Source: Rudanella sp031411995
GTDB lineage: Bacteria > Bacteroidota > Bacteroidia > Cytophagales > Spirosomataceae
Direction: 5' to 3'
NCBI GenBank assembly: GCA_031411995.1
Contig: JANOCD010000052.1
Coordinates: 124,001-188,000, forward strand
DNA length: 64,000 nt
The stretch's first letter is position 1. Every line of letters begins with the position of its first letter. The notes under the pieces are model-generated. The model did no database searches, was not told where the DNA came from, and saw nothing but the letters and a program-made list of their open reading frames with translations. Position numbers and translations under genes: made by a program. Below, in pieces: positions 51,849-60,178 of the stretch.

Positions 51849-53810
51849 TTACTTGATTCCCGGCAGCAAAGCCGTTCGTAACATTACGTCAATTTTTTGG
51901 GCCGGTGTGCCAAATTCGTTGTTAGCTATCGGTTTAATCAGCCACCGAACCAGCAAAGGTGGACGAACCACTTGCAGGCCTAAACCCGCCGAATGCGCTT
52001 CGATGCGGGCGATGATTTGCTGGCGCGTGGCTTCGTCGGTGGTTTGGTGAAGTTCGGTGCTCACTTGCCAGGCATAGTCGCGGTTTTTCTTCATCATGCT
52101 GCGTTCCAGGGCTTTAAACCGATCTTCGATCAGGTGCAGAACCCGTCCGAACGGTCGATAGATGCGCCCGACGTTGTCGTTCATCTGGTCGTACATATCA
52201 TCGAACAGCTTGTTCATCAGGTCAAAATCGCTGGTGATACTCTCCAATTTTTGGTCTTTGAACACCTCCGCCAGCACAATCGGCAAATCGAAGGTGATGT
52301 GGGCGTTGGCCGCCGAAAACACGTGCTGATTTGTAACCACACCAACCGAACGCGGCCCGGAAGCATCAAACGAAACCTGCCAGGGGCCGGAGGCTTTCTC
52401 GCCATCGAAATAACGGTTTAAAGCCTCGAAATAGCGATTACCAAAGCCCACGTCGAGTCGTTCCATATCAACCGGGTTTTGAAACAGTCCTTGGTTGATA
52501 CCGTCGGCCACGCGCTGCGTTACCACCCGATAAACCGCCGTGAACAAGCCCATTGGATTATTTTGGGCCTTGAAATGCCTGGCCAGTTTGTCCAAATAAA
52601 AAATCACATCGTCGATCTTTTCCAGGGGCGGAATCCTAAAATCGGGGGTCAGTTCTTCCCATTCGTCGGTGAGGGCCGAGGGCAGGTAAAACTGTTCGCT
52701 TTTGGCCGCGTTGGTGAACTGGAGAATCCGACTAATCATGCTGTGGCTGAATGCCCGACCCATTGCGGCCACAATCAGGTTGCTGTTGTCCAAACTCCGA
52801 ACGCCCTTATCGAACCACTGCACGGCCTCCATCACAAACGAATCGCCCGCATCGAAGGCAGGCACCTTGAGCATATCGGCGTAGTGATCGCCCACGAAAA
52901 ACCGCACAAAATAGGGCGACAATCGTTGTAACGGCCCCACAATCAGGCGGTCGTGCATTAGTGCCGTGCAGGCATTGGTCAACTCCGTTCCCTCCACCGA
53001 CGGGCCGGACTGTTGGGCCAGAATCGCGTTCATCAAGTCGCGGCACTCGGTTTCGTCTTCGATCAGGAGGTCATTGTCAATACCCATCATGGCTCCTACC
53101 ACGCGCCAGAGGTGCAGATAGGCTTCGCGTTCTTCGGGTGTGAGCGTGATGCCGAGTTGTTCAAGCCCGTCAATGATAACCACCCCGAAAGAGAGCAGTG
53201 TTCCTACCAGATCCTGCTGGTTGATGGGGATTCCATAGGTGTCTTTGTCCCAGTTGCGCTGTTGGGCAAAATGCCGGATGGTGGCGTGCATGAGCCGCAC
53301 TTTTTGGGTGGCCACAATCGCGGTTCCGTCCTGCTCAAAATTGTCTTTGGTGAGCATATCCACCACAAACTGCGCCGTTTCCATCAGTCGGCGGCTGAAC
53401 GCCGACAGTGACTGGCCATGAACGCGCAACCGCCCGGTTTGGTACAACACTTTGGCCCCGCGCCAGCAGGTGTAGCACAAGGGCAACGACTTGCACAGCA
53501 GAATCATTAGGATTTTTGGGCCGTGCTGTCGGAACACGTCCGAAGCTACCATCAACTTGAAGGGTTCGGCGTAGGCGGGGAGCTTTCGGGTATGGACAAA
53601 ATACCCCTCCACAATGTCGCGCACCTTTACGGGCAGCGCATCGAAAGCCGGGTTCGGAAACTGCCGGTTCTGCACCAGCATCTGGAAAATCTGGTCGATT
53701 TCGCCCTTCTGGTTTTCGGCCAGCAGGGTCGTAATGACTTCGTCGGCAATGGGGTCGCCCATCAGGCGTTTGCTCCAGAGAAATTCGTCGGTCCAGCGGG
53801 GTGTAGTCAT
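51849..53810 (-). CDS. MpaB/Lcp-like heme oxygenase (DUF2236) fused to DUF5995
   Basis: A 653-residue two-domain protein. The first domain (about 80-370) matches the oxygenase MpaB/rubber-oxygenase Lcp group: VRLMHATIRHFAQQRNWD with the heme-site His/Arg helix (171-188), GIPINQQDLVGTLLSF and LHLWRVVGAMMGID. The second (about 395-630) matches DUF5995: FTAVYRVVTQRVADGINQG, RLDVGFGNRYFEALNRYF and NQHVFSAANAHITFDLP (494-510). I know of no characterised protein with this order. No signal peptide is seen. It is the last gene of the minus-strand operon, 34 bp after the caspase-SGNH gene. Oxygenase chemistry is inferred from family only. Confidence 0.8.
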   Translation of the reverse strand: MTTPRWTDEFLWSKRLMGDPIADEVITTLLAENQKGEIDQIFQMLVQNRQFPNPAFDALPVKVRDIVEGYFVHTRKLPAYAEPFKLMVASDVFRQHGPKILMILLCKSLPLCYTCWRGAKVLYQTGRLRVHGQSLSAFSRRLMETAQFVVDMLTKDNFEQDGTAIVATQKVRLMHATIRHFAQQRNWDKDTYGIPINQQDLVGTLLSFGVVIIDGLEQLGITLTPEEREAYLHLWRVVGAMMGIDNDLLIEDETECRDLMNAILAQQSGPSVEGTELTNACTALMHDRLIVGPLQRLSPYFVRFFVGDHYADMLKVPAFDAGDSFVMEAVQWFDKGVRSLDNSNLIVAAMGRAFSHSMISRILQFTNAAKSEQFYLPSALTDEWEELTPDFRIPPLEKIDDVIFYLDKLARHFKAQNNPMGLFTAVYRVVTQRVADGINQGLFQNPVDMERLDVGFGNRYFEALNRYFDGEKASGPWQVSFDASGPRSVGVVTNQHVFSAANAHITFDLPIVLAEVFKDQKLESITSDFDLMNKLFDDMYDQMNDNVGRIYRPFGRVLHLIEDRFKALERSMMKKNRDYAWQVSTELHQTTDEATRQQIIARIEAHSAGLGLQVVRPPLLVRWLIKPIANNEFGTPAQKIDVMLRTALLPGIK

Positions 53811-53844
53811 GGTTGCTGTGGTTTTACCCCAGCAGGGTGGGGTT

Positions 53845-56826
53845 CTATTTTTTGTTTATCTCCGCCACAAACTTCGACGAAAGGCTCAAAAAGCCCTTGT
53901 CGTTGGGGTGGATTTCGTCGTACCAGTAGTCGGCCAAGCGATCGGTGCGCCGGACGGTTCCCCGCAGGTCGAGGTAGGTCACGTTGGGATATTGGGCGGC
54001 CACGGTGCGGAGTTGCTCGTTGAACCCGTCGATGATGTGGCGGCTGATACCCTCGCGTTCGGTGGTGGCGGTGATGCCCCGTTTGTTCAGCACTTCGCCC
54101 ATCCAGCTTGACGAGCCGGGCAGTTTTTCAGCCCCCGACGGAATCACGTAGTCGTAGCCATGCACCAGCACCCGCACTTCAGGATAACCCAGATGCACCA
54201 ATCGCAAAATGCGCTTATACCGATCCAGAACGGCCGTTAATGTGGTCTGAAAGGCATCGGTCAGGTAGCGGTCGGGGCCGGTTTTGCTGCCATCGGGTGC
54301 ATCGCGAATGAGGGTGGCAAAGGCTTCGCCAAGGAGATCGTTGCCACCCCCGCTGAGGAGAAAAAACTGGGGTTTCACCTGCGCAATGGTTTCCAGAAAC
54401 TCGCTGTTTTTCAGATAATCTTCCAACGTTGCCCCGGCTGCGGCCACGCTGAAAACGGAATACACGCCCGACAAATAATCAATAATGTCGCGGAGCATAA
54501 ACGGGTACTGAAACCACGAATCGCCCTCAGCCACAATGCGGATTCGGTCGGGGTAGCGAACCAGATTTTGGCGGTATTGGCGGTTCTGCACCCGTTTGGC
54601 TACCGAGTTTGCCACCGCCAACGTCAGGTCGGTCCAGAGACCGCGCTGCCCTTCGTCGGGCAAAATCACCCGAATCTCGTCGCGGAGTTTGAGCGTTGGT
54701 TGCAGGGTTGAGTTGTCGGTTTCGTAATATAAACCCAGCGCGAACTCGGCCAGCATATCATCATCGCTGGGCGGGGTCAACATTTGTTTCAACTCCTCTT
54801 TATGAACGGTATTATATTGAGGGTTAATGAATTGCAACGTGATCGTTTGCGTACTCCACTCGGGCAGGGGTTCGGCTTCATCGAGTTCGGTGTCGATGCT
54901 GCCCCGCGTGTCGGTGGGTTTCAGACGGTCGGCCAAAACGGGGGGCGAAGGCAGCGCGTCTAAACTCAGAAACGCCAGCGTCTTCTCCGAAAGCGGGTCA
55001 GTCGTCACCAACATTTTGAAATATTCGGTTGCTTCCGGCCAGTTGTATTCCCGGATTACGTCCTCCAGCTTCATCGTAAACGCAGTCCGGCGACCCGTGG
55101 GAGCCTTTTTGTCGGCCAAGCCGAGCGTGACCGTTTGCCCCGGTTCAATCCGGCAGTTGGTGGGCAGAAAACCTGTAAAAGCCTGGAAATCCCGCGACAG
55201 ATACAGGGCCGTGCAATAGACCGGCTGCTCAGTCGGGTTGGTGAGCCGGAGAGTCAGCGTGGTGCTCCATTTGCCGTTGTTGTTGGTGTACGTAATCGGA
55301 ACAGCGGGCGAATGCGCTTCGGTCAGTTTCACCGTTGCGGCTCCGGCGGGCATCAGTTCAACGGTCAGCACCGGATCAACGACTTCGGGGTTGCGGAGGT
55401 TCTTCAAATATTCCCACTTCGCCACGTGCCGGAGGTCGTTGGTGAGCCAGGTAAAGACCTTGGGTTCGTCGGCGAGGGCCGGGCGAATGAGGGGACGATA
55501 TGGGTTTGCTGGTTTCGTTAAATAGTACAAGCCGTTTCGGACGTTGAGGGTGTAGTCGGCGCGGGATTCATTGTCTTCGGGGATCACCAAGCCGTCGGTG
55601 AGGGCGGGTTGGGCGGGGTTGCCCGATGGCTTCAGCAGGTCGGGCAGGTCGTTGTTGGGGCCGCCATGATTGGTAAAATGCAACCGAATGGGTTGCGTGA
55701 GCAAGCCCGCAATGGTGGCCCGGTAAACGGCGGCTTTATCCATTGTTTGGGCCACCTCATCAGTCAGTTTCAGCACGGCATAATCGGGGCCAACGCGCTC
55801 AAAGTCAGCCGTAAAAATGGTTCCATTGACCGGGTCGTGCAACTGAATGGCCGACGTTTTTCCAGCCGCCAGCCCGTGAATGGCTCCCACGTCTACTAAC
55901 CAGCCCATCTTTTGATTATACGTTGCCGAAGCCGACAGCGTATCCGGGTCTATGGGTTGGTTCAGAAAGCCCCGGTTCATCAGTTCTTTTTTGGCCTCGC
56001 CCCCCTCCGTTGTTTCCGGCACATAAACCCGTGGACGTTGCTCATACCCAAACCGCATATACTGCCGAACGCGGCTGTGCAGGTCGCTGTAGGTAATCTG
56101 TCCGTGGGCGGCTTCGAGAACAGCTAACAAGTTTTTGGTAAAAATCCCCTCGGCGTTCGCTTCCACCGCGCTCTCGTCCGACTCGCAAGCCGCCATCTGA
56201 ACGTGTAACGTTTCTGGTATGGCAACCGCCACGCCCTGCGCTTTTAGTTGATCAGCGGGTAGAATTTTATGAAAGAGAAAGCTCTCATAAGGTCGTCGGG
56301 GGGCAGGGTCGGGGATGCGCCGGTCACGCACATCCTGCCCATCAAGCGCAGCCGCCAGCAAATCGAAAGCGCGGGTATTGTCGCCCGAATGACAGCAATC
56401 GAAAATCGAGACGATATGCGCTCCGGTTGAACCGAGTTGTCCAATCAAGTAACGCAATTCTTTATCGGCCAGCAAAAAATCGTGAACCTGCGGGGCATCT
56501 CCATCGTAACAAACAAGGCATTCGAGTTTGCCATCGGTCTCGGTGATCCACAAATCGGTGTCAGCGATTTCCTGCGCCCCGTGTCCGGCGAAATAAAACA
56601 GGACGGTGTCGTTTGGGCCAGCCTGCGCCAAATGAGTCTGGAAGCCGTCGATCAGGGCAGTTTTGGTAGCTTGTTGATCGGTTAACAAACGAATGTTAGG
56701 GACAAAGTCAACCTGTTTCTGGAGGTAGCGGCTCATGGCCTGGGCATCGACCACCGGCCCGCGCAACGGACGCACTTGTTCATAGGCACCAATACCAACA
56801 ATCAGTGCGTAAAGGTTTGGTTTCAT
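53845..56826 (-). CDS. Caspase-like (C14) protease fused to an SGNH/GDSL hydrolase
   Basis: A 993-residue fusion starting at the ATG at 56824-56826; a longer frame would overlap the upstream gene. The caspase p20-like domain (about 4-240) has YALIVGIGAYEQV, His82 in FYFAGHGAQE and Cys145 in FDCCHSGDN. A middle region of about 500 residues is beta-rich, with a DUF4384-like part (GLYYLTKPANPYRP, LTLRLTNPTEQPVYCTALYL). The C-terminal SGNH hydrolase (about 765-990) has VAEGDSWFQYP (Ser770), LSGGGNDLLGE (Gly/Asn) and YDEIHPNDKGF (Asp, His). No signal peptide, so probably cytosolic. Both catalytic sets look intact. It is the fourth gene of the operon. Confidence 0.85.
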   Translation of the reverse strand: MKPNLYALIVGIGAYEQVRPLRGPVVDAQAMSRYLQKQVDFVPNIRLLTDQQATKTALIDGFQTHLAQAGPNDTVLFYFAGHGAQEIADTDLWITETDGKLECLVCYDGDAPQVHDFLLADKELRYLIGQLGSTGAHIVSIFDCCHSGDNTRAFDLLAAALDGQDVRDRRIPDPAPRRPYESFLFHKILPADQLKAQGVAVAIPETLHVQMAACESDESAVEANAEGIFTKNLLAVLEAAHGQITYSDLHSRVRQYMRFGYEQRPRVYVPETTEGGEAKKELMNRGFLNQPIDPDTLSASATYNQKMGWLVDVGAIHGLAAGKTSAIQLHDPVNGTIFTADFERVGPDYAVLKLTDEVAQTMDKAAVYRATIAGLLTQPIRLHFTNHGGPNNDLPDLLKPSGNPAQPALTDGLVIPEDNESRADYTLNVRNGLYYLTKPANPYRPLIRPALADEPKVFTWLTNDLRHVAKWEYLKNLRNPEVVDPVLTVELMPAGAATVKLTEAHSPAVPITYTNNNGKWSTTLTLRLTNPTEQPVYCTALYLSRDFQAFTGFLPTNCRIEPGQTVTLGLADKKAPTGRRTAFTMKLEDVIREYNWPEATEYFKMLVTTDPLSEKTLAFLSLDALPSPPVLADRLKPTDTRGSIDTELDEAEPLPEWSTQTITLQFINPQYNTVHKEELKQMLTPPSDDDMLAEFALGLYYETDNSTLQPTLKLRDEIRVILPDEGQRGLWTDLTLAVANSVAKRVQNRQYRQNLVRYPDRIRIVAEGDSWFQYPFMLRDIIDYLSGVYSVFSVAAAGATLEDYLKNSEFLETIAQVKPQFFLLSGGGNDLLGEAFATLIRDAPDGSKTGPDRYLTDAFQTTLTAVLDRYKRILRLVHLGYPEVRVLVHGYDYVIPSGAEKLPGSSSWMGEVLNKRGITATTEREGISRHIIDGFNEQLRTVAAQYPNVTYLDLRGTVRRTDRLADYWYDEIHPNDKGFLSLSSKFVAEINKK

Positions 56827-56875
56827 AGAGGTAAGGAGTTGGTCAAACGTAGTGATTATGAGGGGAAAAGTCAAC

Positions 56876-59800
56876 CTACAAAAACACAAACACCCCTTTC
56901 AACTCCGCGCTCAAGGGGGCAACCGGGGCTATTTTCAACCAGTTTAACACCTCGCCCGGTGACCGAATGAGCCGCGCCCCCACCGACGAAACCACCCACA
57001 CGTTGCCATCGGGGCGTACTGTAAAATCCAAAATAGCTCCAAACGGCACCCGCACCAACGTTTGCCCCGAATCAACGTCCAGCAATTCCACCGTTTGCTG
57101 GCTATCGTCAATTTTGCGTACCCAATACGCCACTTGCTCCAACGATTTGGGCGGATGATGAAGCGTTCCGAAACCAAGTGAGGTGGTACGTGTGCCATTC
57201 GACCCCATGCGGAGCAGATACGTTTTCTGTTCCGTGTCCGTATAAAGCATTCCCACCTCGGCACCATTGGCCGGATTCGGGCTAACCAATGCCGCCGACA
57301 TTACTCTTTTGTTTAGTTGAAAAACGGGCCGTACCTGATCGCCGGTGAGCGAAAACAGGGTGGTCAGCGCGGGTTTGGTGGTGGGCATTAACAGGTAATT
57401 ACCCATGGGCGAAAACCAGCTTTGCTGCCGGGTGTTGTGCCAAAACTGGTTCATCCCTTCATAAAATTGTGAGAATTTGGCGATTAGTTTCCAGTCGGTG
57501 CCGCTTCGTCGCCAGATTTGGGCCGTGTCGGGCGTACTAGATACCCCATTTCCGTAGAGGGGGCGGTAGTCGTCCCGATCGTCTCTCGGTGGCTCCCCAC
57601 CGTAGAACTTAAGTGGTTTAATGAACCAGTAATCGGCCTTAGCCGACACATAAAGTGGCCAGCCCCACAAGGGCCGCCCCCCCACCGATGGCCCCGGCAT
57701 TGGCCCGATTGTGGTGCCGGGCTTGCGCCCGTAAAACCGGATTCTGCCATTTTCGGTGGTCATCAACAAGCGGCTATCGGGCGAAAAAAGGGTGGCTGGT
57801 TCGCTATGTGTCGTTTCTACACCTGCCTTGCGTTCTTCCTTTACGTTATAATTATCAACGAACTTATCTACGCGCAGCGCAAAAGTAAGGCCGTTGGCGG
57901 TTAGGTTCCAGAGCGTGTCGGGTTGTGGAATCTGGTTCACCGGATTGGTAAAATCAGTCGTAACCTGACTCTGTAGCCATTGCAATCCATCGGGCGAGAA
58001 TTTACCCGTTTGGTAGGTGTCGAGAACAGGGGGTGCGTTGCCGGGCAATGCCATGTATAGGAACGCCCGGGTACCATCTTCTCCCCGGATGGTTTCAAGC
58101 CCGGTGGGGCGCAGGCGATAGACCCACGACGACCCCGCCGACCCGTGGCGATAACCATCTATGGCGTGGGCCAGGTGCCGTTCGTCGGGCGAGAAACGCC
58201 ACCCGTTCACTGTTCTGCTGGTGGGATTAAACCCCTCGAAACCATTTATCCGTACCAACGCCCGGTTCGTCACGTTCCAGATATACTGCCCCCCTCGATT
58301 GTAGGTGAGCAGGTAGTTTCCTTTGGGCGAAAACAGGGCTTGTTCCATGCCCGATTCTAAATCCTGCCGGAGTGCAACCTGCTGTTCGGTCAGGTTCCAG
58401 AGTTGGGCGGGCTGAGGGCCGCTTCCCTCGGTCAACAGCCATTTTTCGTCGGGTGAGAACTGCGTTTGGGCCGGGTTCAGCCGGGTTTTGAAAGCCCGCA
58501 CCGGCACAAGTCCATTGGTCTCGCCCTTGCGTTTAATCTCCCACAGGCTATCGGCATCCGTTGCGTTCGCACTGTAGGTAATCAGATACTTGTTTTTGGG
58601 CGAAAAATAGGCCGATGAGCGGGGGTAGTCGTCCCGATCCAAGGCAGTAGGCGGGCGCGACGACTTCACAAACGTGTGTACCAACGAAACCTGGTCTTTG
58701 TCCATACGCCACAGTTTGTCGGTGTCTGCGTTCCGGGCCAGCAAGAATTTCCCGTCCGCCGAAAAAACATAATTAATCAATTCCGATTCAGAGTCAAACT
58801 TCTGCACAAAGTGGCGTTCTGACCCGGCCAACCGCCATAGCTCAATCAACTGACTCTCATGAGAACCAACTGCTTCGAGCAACAGGTAGGTACTGTCGGG
58901 CGAGAAACGGGACAGGGAGCGTTGATTCGGGTTTGTGGGCTGAAATACAATATCGTTGGAATCACGAACCGGGCGTAGAAACTTCCAGGCTCTCTGCTCG
59001 AAAAAATACAGCGAATCGCTGATTGACAGGTATTTACTATCGAACGAGAAGGGCCGCCAGGGAGCGCGTCCGGTCGGGCGGCCAATCTTCCGCTCACCCG
59101 TGTAGTGCAGGGAATCACCCCGTTCTGAAAACGTGTATCCCAAAAACGTAAATCTGAAAAAGGTGGATGTACCACTGGCATTTTTCATAAAAAGTACATG
59201 GCGGTCATCGTCCGAAAACCGCGCGCTGGTGTAAGTCATGTAGTCGGTCCAGCCATCATTGCCTGGCCTACTAACCCACGTCATGTTCTGTTGAGTGAGT
59301 TGCCAGACCCCATCGCGTGTGGTGAAATAACGGCCACCGGGCGAGAAATAGCCGCTATTCGGCCACCTTCGCCCATCGGCATTTGTTATGGGCAAGAAAA
59401 CAAACGTTGTCTGAGCTGGCGAGAGATCAATTAGCCGGGTTTTATCAGCCCCTACAGTCAGCAGCCACGAACCATAGGCCGGGTTGCGATTCGGCGAGAA
59501 CGTAGCCGTCAACACAGGGTCATTAACCGAGCGGTGTAGGGTCAGTTTTGGCCCTTTTAAGGCATACAACGCTCCTTTTTTGCCGTTGCCCGTTGTCACA
59601 AAGAGGTAGTCGTCGTTGGGCGAAAACACCCGCATACCGGGCTTCTCAGCAAACGTATGGATGAGGGTCAGCGAGTCGCCCCGGCAGAGGTAGAGCCGGG
59701 TTTTGTCGGTGTCGGCCAGCAGGTAAGTGAACTTTGGCGAAGCCCGGATGCTGTCGGCACGGAGGGTGTAATACCAGTTATCGGGCAGGTTGGCCACTTC

Positions 59801-60166
59801 GCCAATAACCTTGAGCAGAACCGCACTGTCGGGAAACTGCTGCCGGGCGTATTCAAGCAGGCGCAGACTTTGGGTGGGGTCGGTGGTGGCCAGAAGGTGA
59901 GCTTCGCTGATGAGGGCGCGCAATTGAATGCTGTTGAGGTTGCGTTTTTTAGCCAGCTCCATCTGGGCAGTCATGCCCTCGGCCCCCAAACTTTTGGCTA
60001 ACTGGAAAGCCGAATAAGCCTCGGCATAGTGCCCTGCTTGCATCAGGCTCTGCCCTTTGGTTGCCCAGTAGCCCGCGCTTTCGCGCTCGGTCGGGCGCGG
60101 CTGGGCAAGGCCCGGCAGAAGTTGGGTGAAGGAGAACAGAAGTAGAAGCAGGAGACGTTTTGTCAT
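56876..60166 (-). CDS. Exported beta-propeller protein B (paralogue of the next gene)
   Basis: A 1096-residue protein with a signal peptide (LLLLLLFSFTQLLPGLAQ). The N-terminal helical, TPR-like region (about 30-150) shows YWATKGQSLMQAGHYAEAYS and QSLRLLEYARQQFPDSAVLL. The remainder has about 15 blades of the form FSPDxxYLL (FSPNDDYLFV, FSPDSTYLLLE, FSADGKFLLAR, FSPDEKWLLTE, FSPKGNYLLTY, FSPMGNYLLMP), like the WD40-like propellers of the TolB/DPP type but without WD dipeptides. Two seven-bladed propellers would fit. No catalytic residues are evident, so it probably binds proteins in the periplasm. It starts 12 bp after the stop of its paralogue. Confidence 0.8.
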   Translation of the reverse strand: MTKRLLLLLLFSFTQLLPGLAQPRPTERESAGYWATKGQSLMQAGHYAEAYSAFQLAKSLGAEGMTAQMELAKKRNLNSIQLRALISEAHLLATTDPTQSLRLLEYARQQFPDSAVLLKVIGEVANLPDNWYYTLRADSIRASPKFTYLLADTDKTRLYLCRGDSLTLIHTFAEKPGMRVFSPNDDYLFVTTGNGKKGALYALKGPKLTLHRSVNDPVLTATFSPNRNPAYGSWLLTVGADKTRLIDLSPAQTTFVFLPITNADGRRWPNSGYFSPGGRYFTTRDGVWQLTQQNMTWVSRPGNDGWTDYMTYTSARFSDDDRHVLFMKNASGTSTFFRFTFLGYTFSERGDSLHYTGERKIGRPTGRAPWRPFSFDSKYLSISDSLYFFEQRAWKFLRPVRDSNDIVFQPTNPNQRSLSRFSPDSTYLLLEAVGSHESQLIELWRLAGSERHFVQKFDSESELINYVFSADGKFLLARNADTDKLWRMDKDQVSLVHTFVKSSRPPTALDRDDYPRSSAYFSPKNKYLITYSANATDADSLWEIKRKGETNGLVPVRAFKTRLNPAQTQFSPDEKWLLTEGSGPQPAQLWNLTEQQVALRQDLESGMEQALFSPKGNYLLTYNRGGQYIWNVTNRALVRINGFEGFNPTSRTVNGWRFSPDERHLAHAIDGYRHGSAGSSWVYRLRPTGLETIRGEDGTRAFLYMALPGNAPPVLDTYQTGKFSPDGLQWLQSQVTTDFTNPVNQIPQPDTLWNLTANGLTFALRVDKFVDNYNVKEERKAGVETTHSEPATLFSPDSRLLMTTENGRIRFYGRKPGTTIGPMPGPSVGGRPLWGWPLYVSAKADYWFIKPLKFYGGEPPRDDRDDYRPLYGNGVSSTPDTAQIWRRSGTDWKLIAKFSQFYEGMNQFWHNTRQQSWFSPMGNYLLMPTTKPALTTLFSLTGDQVRPVFQLNKRVMSAALVSPNPANGAEVGMLYTDTEQKTYLLRMGSNGTRTTSLGFGTLHHPPKSLEQVAYWVRKIDDSQQTVELLDVDSGQTLVRVPFGAILDFTVRPDGNVWVVSSVGARLIRSPGEVLNWLKIAPVAPLSAELKGVFVFL

Positions 60167-60178
60167 GGCGTTTTCTCT

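Noticed and set aside
56827..56889. 21-codon extension of the caspase-SGNH protein
   Set aside because: It would overlap the propeller B stop, and the caspase fold begins directly at MKPNLYALIVGIG.
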